This document shows positions 57,392 through 64,000 of a stretch of 64,000 nt of DNA, piece by piece. This DNA is from an uncultured Phocaeicola sp. (lineage in GTDB: Bacteria; Bacteroidota; Bacteroidia; Bacteroidales; Bacteroidaceae), in assembly GCA_947581855.1 (NCBI GenBank), contig CANPVZ010000009.1, positions 1-64,000 on the forward strand, given 5' to 3'. Numbering within the stretch: position 1 is the stretch's first letter; every line of letters begins with the position of its first letter. The notes under the pieces are model-generated. The model saw only the letters and a program-made list of their open reading frames with translations, had not been told where the DNA came from and ran no database searches. Position numbers and translations under genes: made by a program.

Positions 57392-57456
57392 ATCTGCACT
57401 TTGTCACTTCTATTCAGAGTAATACTGAAAAAATAGATGAGTGATAAAGTGCAGAT
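57392..57456 (+). terminator. Terminator between the HU-like and rfbB genes
   Basis: ATCTGCACTTTGTCAC (57392-57407) pairs with 57441-57456 (16 bp, one G-U), then a T-rich stretch. Confidence 0.8.
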
Positions 57457-57596
57457 GCTTATTTTTATTTAGAAATCAAGTCATTAAGGATATATTCCTA
57501 CAAACAGAATCCTTTCCTTATTTTTCTTTAGCCAAATAATTCCTCCTAACACTTAAATATCTTGCCGAGCGTTTACAACACTCACACTACATACAA

Positions 57597-58730
57597 TTAT
57601 CTATTCTTGTACATTGAATCATAATAAGATTGATAATCACCCGAAGTAATATGATCCATCCACTCCTGATTCTCCAGATACCATTTTACAGTCTTCTCTA
57701 TCCCTTCTTCAAACTGTAAGCTTGGTTCCCAGCCCAGCTCTTTCTGCAATTTGGATGAATCGATAGCATAACGCATGTCATGTCCTTGACGGTCTGTCAC
57801 ATACGTAATCAAATCCAGATCTTCACCCTCTTGTCTTCCGAGAAGTCTATCAACAGTATTAATTACCACTTTAATGATATCAATGTTCTTCCACTCATTA
57901 AAACCTCCGATATTATATGTTTCTGCAATCTTTCCTTTGTGGAAGATCACGTCAATGGCACGTGCGTGGTCTACCACATATAACCAATCGCGTACATTCT
58001 CACCCTTACCATACACAGGCAATGGCTTACGATGACGAATATTGTTTATAAATAATGGAATCAGCTTCTCGGGAAACTGATAAGGACCATAGTTATTGGA
58101 GCAGTTAGTCACTACTACCGGCATTCCATAAGTATCATGAAACGCACGTACAAAATGGTCACTACTTGCCTTCGATGCAGAATAAGGAGAATGAGGATTG
58201 TATTTTGTCGTCTCTAAAAAGAATTTTTCACCATATGCCAAATGATGTTCCGAAGAAGATGCGGTAGTAGTAAAAGGAGGTTCTACCCCTTCGGGATGCG
58301 TCAGCTCAAGCGCACCATATACCTCATCAGTCGAGATATGATAAAATAGTTTCCCCTCATAAGCCTCGGGAAGTGCTTCCCAAGTCAGCTTTGCCGCCTG
58401 CAATAAAGAGAGTGTCCCCATCACGTTGGTCTGTGCAAAAGTAAACGGATCTTTGATACTACGATCCACATGGCTTTCTGCCGCCAAATGAATCACTCCG
58501 TCTATATGATACTGCTTGAAAAGCTCCATCATCCTGCTAAAGTCGCAAATATCCGCTTTTACAAACGTATAATTGGATTTATCCTCAATATCTTTCAGGT
58601 TTGCCAGGTTACCGGCATAAGTCAACTTATCCAGATTGATAATATGGTAGTCTGGATATTTATTCACGAATAATCTCACAACATGGCTGCCGATGAAACC
58701 GGCACCACCGGTGATTAATATATTTTTCAT
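57597..58730 (-). CDS. rfbB: dTDP-glucose 4,6-dehydratase
   Basis: Converts dTDP-glucose to dTDP-4-keto-6-deoxyglucose. 377 residues: NAD site TGGAGFIGSHVVRLF, catalytic ISTDEVYG and the Tyr-Lys pair in YSASKASSDHFVRA. Third in the rfbA-rfbC-rfbB set; 33 nt after rfbC. Confidence 0.97.
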   Translation of the reverse strand: MKNILITGGAGFIGSHVVRLFVNKYPDYHIINLDKLTYAGNLANLKDIEDKSNYTFVKADICDFSRMMELFKQYHIDGVIHLAAESHVDRSIKDPFTFAQTNVMGTLSLLQAAKLTWEALPEAYEGKLFYHISTDEVYGALELTHPEGVEPPFTTTASSSEHHLAYGEKFFLETTKYNPHSPYSASKASSDHFVRAFHDTYGMPVVVTNCSNNYGPYQFPEKLIPLFINNIRHRKPLPVYGKGENVRDWLYVVDHARAIDVIFHKGKIAETYNIGGFNEWKNIDIIKVVINTVDRLLGRQEGEDLDLITYVTDRQGHDMRYAIDSSKLQKELGWEPSLQFEEGIEKTVKWYLENQEWMDHITSGDYQSYYDSMYKNR

Positions 58731-58763
58731 TTGAATGAAGTATTAAAATTGAGTTATTAAAAC

Positions 58764-59336
58764 TTACTTATAAAGGTCGTCTTGATAATCGAAAAGCCAA
58801 GGCGCTTCTTTTAACAGACCGTGATGCTTGTCTTTTTCACTTAACAGCACTTTATCGGCTGGTATTTTCCAATCTATAGCCAAATCAGGATCATCCCAAG
58901 CCAAAGCCCCTTCACTTTGGGGTGCATAGAAATTATCGCATTTATATTGAAACACCACTTCAGGCGTAAGAACACTAAAGCCATGTGCAAAACCACGGGG
59001 AATGAAGAACTGACGGTGATTCTCTTCAGTCAGTTCGCAAGACACCCACCGGCCAAATGTGGGAGAACCTTTCCGGATATCAACCGCCACATCCAACACC
59101 GCTCCCCGTACGCAACGAACCAGCTTACTCTGCGCAAAAGGAGGTTTCTGAAAGTGGAGCCCTCGTAACACGCCGTAAGAAGACTTACTTTCATTATCCT
59201 GTACAAAATGTACTTCACGCACTTGAGTATTGAAATCACGTTCTGAAAACGATTCAAAAAAATAACCCCGGTCATCTTTAAATATACGAGGCTCTATAAT
59301 CACTACATCTTCTATGTAGGTTTTGATAATATTCAT
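58764..59336 (-). CDS. rfbC: dTDP-4-dehydrorhamnose 3,5-epimerase
   Basis: 190 residues, RmlC cupin. Catalytic His in GVLRGLHFQKPPFAQSKLV and the conserved FIPRGFAHGFSVL. Makes dTDP-4-keto-rhamnose from the RfbB product. Separated from rfbA by 333 nt and from rfbB by 33 nt. Confidence 0.96.
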   Translation of the reverse strand: MNIIKTYIEDVVIIEPRIFKDDRGYFFESFSERDFNTQVREVHFVQDNESKSSYGVLRGLHFQKPPFAQSKLVRCVRGAVLDVAVDIRKGSPTFGRWVSCELTEENHRQFFIPRGFAHGFSVLTPEVVFQYKCDNFYAPQSEGALAWDDPDLAIDWKIPADKVLLSEKDKHHGLLKEAPWLFDYQDDLYK

Positions 59337-59669
59337 TTTTCAAACTGAAATTATAAATTAAAAGTATAATTCCCGCCAGCTTCACTTAGTAGAAATTGAA
59401 AGAAATTATTGCTTCACTCAGGAATTAAAACCTATTCAACCAACCTAGTTTCCACTTTTTATCTGCTTTCCTAACAAAAAGCCAAATAGACTCTCCGTTG
59501 AAAACAATTTTCCACCTTTCCCACGGACAAAAAAGTTTTCTAAATCATTACTATCCTAATGAGAATTTAAAATTTTATTCCAGCGACAAAGGTCGGAATT
59601 TATATGATACCATACCAGAAACAAACGTTAAAATCAAATTATAGTTAACTCTCATTATTGAGATTACTT
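59337..59669. other. Gap between rfbA and rfbC
   Basis: 333 nt of AT-rich sequence with no ORF, no clear promoter and no stable hairpin seen. Unusually long for an rfb operon. Confidence 0.4.
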
Positions 59670-60575
59670 TCAACCCAAATTACTTTTTCCGGTACGCCCT
59701 ACTTCACCGATAATCTTTAAAAGATATTGTCCGTATTGGTTTTTCAACATGGGCTGAGCTAGTTCCCTCAGCTTATCTGAAGTAATCCATCCCTGACGGT
59801 ATGCAATACCTTCCAAACAGGCTATCTTCAAGCCTTGCCGTTTTTCTATCACTTCTATGAATGTGGAAGCCTCGCTGAGGGAATCATGAGTGCCTGTATC
59901 CAACCAAGCAAAACCACGACCCAAAGTCTGAACCTTCAACTCCTTAGCATTCAAAAAACATTGGTTCACCGTAGTAATCTCTAATTCACCACGTGCAGAA
60001 GGTTTGATATGTTTTGCCACTTCCACCACCTTATTCGGATAGAAATATAGCCCTACCACCGCATAATTACTTTTAGGATCTTTCGGTTTCTCCTCAATGC
60101 TCAGACAATTACCCCATTTATCAAATTCAGCTACACCGTAACGCTCCGGATCATTTACCCAATAACCAAAAACCGTGGCCTTATTCTCTTCCTCCGCTAC
60201 ACGAACCGATTCTTTCAACATGCCGGTAAAGCCCACTCCATGAAATATATTATCTCCCAATACCAAACAAACCGAATCATTACCAATGAATTGTTCGCCG
60301 ATAAGGAAAGCCTGTGCCAGTCCATCCGGAGAAGGTTGTTCAGCATACTCAAACGTCATCCCATAATCGCTACCATCACCCAATAAACGTTTGAACCCCG
60401 GTAAATCATACGGTGTGGAAATAATCAAAACCTCACGGATACCCGCTAACATCAACACCGAGATAGGATAATAAATCATCGGTTTATCAAATATAGGAAG
60501 AAGCTGTTTGCTCACTCCTTTAGTGATGGGGTACAAACGCGTACCACTACCGCCTGCTAAAACGATACCTTTCAT
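59670..60575 (-). CDS. rfbA: Glucose-1-phosphate thymidylyltransferase
   Basis: Makes dTDP-glucose from glucose-1-phosphate and dTTP. 301 residues with the nucleotidyltransferase motif [28 protein letters not shown] and [17 protein letters not shown]. First gene of the dTDP-sugar set. Confidence 0.97.
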   Translation of the reverse strand: MKGIVLAGGSGTRLYPITKGVSKQLLPIFDKPMIYYPISVLMLAGIREVLIISTPYDLPGFKRLLGDGSDYGMTFEYAEQPSPDGLAQAFLIGEQFIGNDSVCLVLGDNIFHGVGFTGMLKESVRVAEEENKATVFGYWVNDPERYGVAEFDKWGNCLSIEEKPKDPKSNYAVVGLYFYPNKVVEVAKHIKPSARGELEITTVNQCFLNAKELKVQTLGRGFAWLDTGTHDSLSEASTFIEVIEKRQGLKIACLEGIAYRQGWITSDKLRELAQPMLKNQYGQYLLKIIGEVGRTGKSNLG

Positions 60576-61113
60576 ATTAATTATAGTAATTATTATTAAT
60601 TAAAGACCCCAATTCAATCGTATGTATACTCTAATATATCTCTCATTTTTGTTATGCCATTATTCCTGTCAAATAATTATATTCACAAAAACAATATGAC
60701 TCTTCATTCTAAACAAGTGTCTTATTTCTCTGTGAATTATCTCGTTATCGATGGCTTTTATTTCATTTCTGTTAATTTTAATCTCCCCTATAAAAATCCT
60801 TTAATTTCTCTTTGCAGCGGAGACACGAAACTCATTGATTTTATAGCTCCTTTTCCTAATCGTAGATAAAGCTTCTTATCGAAGTTTTTTCTTCTCCAGC
60901 CCTCTTCTCTTTCTTTTTCAATAATTACTTTACAAAGAAATGAAAAATATTGCGTATAAACAATGATTCAATGATAAATCACTAATTTATCAAAAATAGG
61001 GAACAACCCCTTATATACAAGTTTATGAGAAAAAACTTTTCGTTAAACGACAAGTGCACTTCGGTTTCACTAATTCGAAACTTTTAGTTGCATGTCTTTA
61101 AACAATTCATTCT
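60576..61113. other. Leader region of rfbA
   Basis: About 540 bp without a gene. A minus-strand promoter candidate lies at 60991-61020 (TTG, 19 nt, TATTTTTG), implying a leader of about 400 nt, as seen before polysaccharide operons. No inverted repeats flanking it were found. Confidence 0.45.
60991..61020 (-). promoter_or_regulatory. Candidate promoter for rfbA
   Basis: On the minus strand TTG (61018-61020) and TATTTTTG (60991-60998), 19 nt apart. Confidence 0.45.
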
Positions 61114-62301
61114 TTATATTAATCTCCTTCTACCTCGCTTTTTCGCCTCCTTCAATTCTTTAACCAGAGTCATATCGGTCACGGCACTATATACTTGTGT
61201 AGTTTTAATATCTTTATGCCCCAAAAGCTTTTGTACAGTAGTAATACTGACTCCTTTATAAAGAAGCAATGTGGCGTTCGTATGACGAGCGGAGTGAAAG
61301 GTGATATGTTTCCGGATACCTAAATACCCCATCAGGATAGCCAATAATCTATTCACCTTATTATTAGAAGGTAAACGAAATATGGAAGCTCTCCTTCGAT
61401 GATATTTGCTTACAATGCCTAAGCCTTTTCCTTCGAACATTAAATAAAGCGGAATACGAATAATGGTTCCAGTTTTCCGGGTTGGCATGACAATCCAACG
61501 TTTACGGTTAATAGTTTGGAAATGTTGCATAGTAAGACGGCATATATCCGAATATCGCATTCCCGTATAGCAGGAAAACAAGAAGCTATCAATCATTTCC
61601 CCGAATTCGGTATGCTCAGGATGTTCTTCCCGATATTTCTCTATAGCTTCTATTTCTTTTAGATTAAGACTTGTTTTATGGGTTTCCACCTGATGTATCT
61701 TGAAATTACGAAAAGGATAATGGAACATACGTTCCTTGTTTATAGCAATATTGACATAGCGTTTGATATGTTTGAAATGTTTAGCTATCGTATTGGGTGC
61801 GAGACCTTTTTCCGTCATAAACATTTTAAAATTATATAGTAACTCATAATCTAAATCTGTAAAACTGATGGAAGATCGGAATTCACGCAGATTCTTTAAA
61901 GTAGACAATTGATTGAGGCGTGTAGATTCACTATTATCCGAATGACCAATTTCTTTCTCCATAAACAGTAAAAAATCATCTTCTCCTACATCGGGGAACT
62001 CGATACAGGGATTCTCATCTCCATTTAAAACAGGAGACGGAATTACAGAAGCGTCTATCTGAAATTTAACTTTCGAAACCGGAGCCTCCACAGACATAGC
62101 AGAGAAACGAGCATCATTATCTTTTTGAGAAAGAACTAGATCATTCAAATTCCCATTAACACCTAAATAATAATTTCCCTGAATATTTGCCTGAATAAAA
62201 AGAGTAAACTCTTCTTCCGATATATCAAAAATCTGACAGATATTCTTCTTAAAGTTCCCGACTAAATAATCCATCTGAGTTTTTACAAGCTTGCTATCCA
62301 T
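61114..62301 (-). CDS. Tyrosine-type recombinase/integrase
   Basis: About 395 residues (start at 62301, MDSKLVKTQMDY; a longer frame begins at 62361). SAM-like core-binding domain (about 120-210) and catalytic domain with Arg in CYTGMRYSDICRLT, H-x-x-R in HSARHTNATLLLYKG and Tyr in TTQVYSAVTD. Such enzymes integrate elements or invert promoters in Bacteroidales. No attachment site recognised. It sits next to dTDP-sugar genes, a common place for invertase genes. Confidence 0.9.
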   Translation of the reverse strand: MDSKLVKTQMDYLVGNFKKNICQIFDISEEEFTLFIQANIQGNYYLGVNGNLNDLVLSQKDNDARFSAMSVEAPVSKVKFQIDASVIPSPVLNGDENPCIEFPDVGEDDFLLFMEKEIGHSDNSESTRLNQLSTLKNLREFRSSISFTDLDYELLYNFKMFMTEKGLAPNTIAKHFKHIKRYVNIAINKERMFHYPFRNFKIHQVETHKTSLNLKEIEAIEKYREEHPEHTEFGEMIDSFLFSCYTGMRYSDICRLTMQHFQTINRKRWIVMPTRKTGTIIRIPLYLMFEGKGLGIVSKYHRRRASIFRLPSNNKVNRLLAILMGYLGIRKHITFHSARHTNATLLLYKGVSITTVQKLLGHKDIKTTQVYSAVTDMTLVKELKEAKKRGRRRLI

Positions 62302-62407
62302 TGTTCCATGGTTTATTTTTAGATTAACACAATTAAAAATACAAAAGTTGCAACCGATCACACAAACCTATACTTAAATCTAACGGTCTTTCTATTTAAC
62401 AAAAGGG

Positions 62408-62581
62408 GCTGTCCAAAAAGTCTGAAAGTTTAGATTAAAACGTCTAATTTAGAACTGACAGGGCGCAAGTATAGAAAAAGTGCCACTTTACACCTAATTT
62501 TCATAGGATAAAGTGGCACTTTTTATTTATTTAGTTAGAATCTATAGCTTTAGCTCATTCATTTTTGACTTTTTGGACAGC
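62408..62581 (-). mobile_element. 174-bp MITE, copy 2
   Basis: Perfect 15-bp terminal inverted repeats: GCTGTCCAAAAAGTC (62408-62422) and GACTTTTTGGACAGC (62567-62581). Internal near-palindrome AAGTGCCACTTTA/TAAAGTGGCACTT. Its reverse complement matches copy 1 along the whole length. No gene inside, so movement would need a transposase in trans. No target duplication could be read. Confidence 0.88.
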
Positions 62582-62677
62582 ACCACTTAAAAAGTCTGCA
62601 TTATTTTACAAATCGAGCTGCCTCTTTATATTTAAATCGAAGCAGCCCATTTTATTTTTATTCTTTATAATAATCGT

Positions 62678-63538
62678 TCATTTTATTAAATCAAATTTGG
62701 TTGCATAAACTCCTCCGCCTTTCATTCCACCTAACAATCGCATAGCATATTCTATTCCTTGCACAGCCATTTGGGAAGCATGCGCATCAACAGTGGCCAA
62801 TAACGAGCCGTCAGCCAATAATGGTTTTATTGAAGTATCATTATCAAATCCTACCACTTTAACCTGTCCGGCTTTTTCGGACGCTTTCAATACACCAATT
62901 ACTCCTAATGCCATAGCATCATTGCAGCAAAATACACCTTTGATATCCGAATGTTGCGCTAGCAATGCAGCAAAGACTTCCGCAGCTTTTTCGGTTTCCC
63001 AATCTGCCGAACCAGAAGCAACCAAATTCAATTCGTGATTTTCAATAGATTGCATAAAGCCTTTACGCCGCTGTTGGGCATTTTCGGCAACTTGCAAACC
63101 TTCAATAAGCACTACTTTATCACCTTTCTGCAATGTATCCGCCAACACATCACCTACCAATCTGGAAGCAGTCTCATTATCCGGCCCTACATAGGTAAGT
63201 TCAACGCCTTCTTCATGAAGCATATCTTCATCTAAACGAATATCAATGTTTACTACTTTTATACCGGCTTTGATAGCTTTTACTACCGGAGCCACTAACG
63301 CTTTCGAATCTATAGGAACTACAACCAAAGCATCTACACGCTCGTGAATAAAATTTTTCACAAGCTCTATCTGAGCCTCTATTTCCGTTTGAGATGCTGT
63401 CCCTGCTGAAATTAATTCAATTTCGGGATGCGAGACGGCAAAAGCTTCCGCTCCTCTCTTCATCTCCTGAAAGAAATCGGCTTGGAGCGATTTCATCACC
63501 AAGCCGATTTTATAAATTTTATTTTCTATCTGTATCAT
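62678..63538 (-). CDS. Periplasmic-binding-protein-like sugar-binding protein without signal peptide
   Basis: 286 residues of the type 1 periplasmic-binding/LacI sensor fold (RbsB-like): DALVVVPIDSKALVAPV, VKVVGFDNDTSIKPLL. The protein begins MIQIENKIYKIGLVMKS, directly at the first beta strand, so no signal peptide and no DNA-binding domain. Only 33 nt separate it from the upstream isomerase gene, leaving no room for one. Perhaps a cytoplasmic sugar sensor partner, or a mis-started exported protein. Confidence 0.75.
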   Translation of the reverse strand: MIQIENKIYKIGLVMKSLQADFFQEMKRGAEAFAVSHPEIELISAGTASQTEIEAQIELVKNFIHERVDALVVVPIDSKALVAPVVKAIKAGIKVVNIDIRLDEDMLHEEGVELTYVGPDNETASRLVGDVLADTLQKGDKVVLIEGLQVAENAQQRRKGFMQSIENHELNLVASGSADWETEKAAEVFAALLAQHSDIKGVFCCNDAMALGVIGVLKASEKAGQVKVVGFDNDTSIKPLLADGSLLATVDAHASQMAVQGIEYAMRLLGGMKGGGVYATKFDLIK

Positions 63539-63571
63539 GCAGAGTACATCGAATGTGAAGTATTTTATATT

Positions 63572-64000
63572 TTACTCATGCACATACAAATCCCATCCCA
63601 GATAACTATCGATAGACTCCTGAAGAATATCTACCACATCGGTACGACACATAGCTACATGATGCTCAAATCCGTTTTTACAAATGTACTTCATCAAACC
63701 TTGCAGATTGTCTACTTGCGTTACAGCAATACAGCCATCCATTCCATACGGATCATTAGTCATCTGACCTTTTCCCAAGTAACTCTTAATACAACCTAAA
63801 GTATCATCAGTAGAAATACGGAAATAAGTGAACTCGCCCTCTGTACATTTACCGTAAACAGCACCAAACGTATTGACTTTACCTAAAGTACGTCCAAGGA
63901 CACCCAAAGGACCCAACGCCAATTCGTTCTTCACGAAACTCTTCGGAAAATTACCACAGTGAGTACATACACATTTATTACGATCTTCCGCAAAATTATT
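63572..64000 (-). CDS. L-fucose isomerase-like protein, C-terminal part (gene runs off the window)
   Basis: Open to the window edge (reading NNFAEDRNKCVCTHCGNF, then GPLGVLGRTLGKVNTFGAVYGKC). Resembles the C-terminal domain of the fucose/arabinose isomerase family, which converts aldoses to ketoses with a metal; the family name is from recognition of this fragment only. Probably co-transcribed with the sugar-binding protein downstream. Confidence 0.6.
   Translation of the reverse strand, partial: NNFAEDRNKCVCTHCGNFPKSFVKNELALGPLGVLGRTLGKVNTFGAVYGKCTEGEFTYFRISTDDTLGCIKSYLGKGQMTNDPYGMDGCIAVTQVDNLQGLMKYICKNGFEHHVAMCRTDVVDILQESIDSYLGWDLYVHE

Noticed and set aside
60654..60869. 71-codon ORF upstream of rfbA
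   Set aside because: Lies in the rfbA leader on the opposite strand, with no features of a gene.

Overview
The window comes from a Bacteroidales chromosome (phylum Bacteroidota). The evidence is repeated Bacteroidetes-type promoters (TTTG or TTG, about 19-20 nt, then TAnnTTTG), AT-rich spacers, a type III glutamine synthetase, GldE beside ssb and mutY, LL-diaminopimelate aminotransferase, a trpBEGDCFA operon and a Bacteroidetes-like RNase P RNA. The sequence alone does not settle the genus.

Layout. 1-4.9 kb is an accessory island: a promoter between 27-bp inverted repeats (candidate invertible, phase-variable switch), a large HD-domain/Hsp90-like (GHKL) ATPase split by a -1 frameshift at A_AAA_AAG, a strong terminator and a decayed reverse transcriptase. 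4.9-8.2 kb holds a C11 clostripain-like lipoprotein, a small exported protein and a DegP/HtrA protease. rnpB, a YihY/BrkB membrane protein, a nitroreductase and riboflavin synthase follow. 11.5-18.2 kb is a tripartite MacAB-TolC-type exporter apparently co-transcribed with a LytS/LytTR two-component system. Next come a DoxX protein, a GH28 pectinase, the oxidative pentose phosphate operon gnd-zwf-pgl and a dicarboxylate/amino-acid symporter. 25.4-30.2 kb carries dapL, a TorF-like porin and glnN. 30.2-33 kb has a candidate sRNA, two tiny membrane proteins, a DUF308 protein, a histidine phosphatase and a YtxH-like protein.

33.1-40 kb is the tryptophan operon, preceded by a readable attenuator: a 19-residue leader peptide with three consecutive Trp codons, a terminator and a competing 8-bp pairing. 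Asparaginase and a double-CDGSH protein follow, then an 835-bp spacer containing twelve tandem 23-bp repeats. 42.7-48.7 kb is housekeeping (PPTase, GldE, SSB, MutY, HU, a 29-residue COX24-like protein, RNase G). 48.9-56 kb has rhamnose mutarotase, a UroD-like protein, a glucosaminidase, cytidine deaminase, DnaJ/GrpE and an ABC-F ATPase. 56-64 kb has a HU-like regulator behind a 98-nt near-perfect hairpin, dTDP-sugar genes rfbA/rfbC/rfbB without rfbD, a tyrosine recombinase, a signal-less sugar-binding protein and the C-terminal end of a fucose-isomerase-like gene. Two copies of a 175-bp MITE lie in opposite orientation at 51.9 and 62.4 kb.

The most interesting items are the possibly phase-variable, frameshifted HD-GHKL ATPase beside an RT remnant, and the 22-23-bp-period repeat arrays in spacers between convergent genes.
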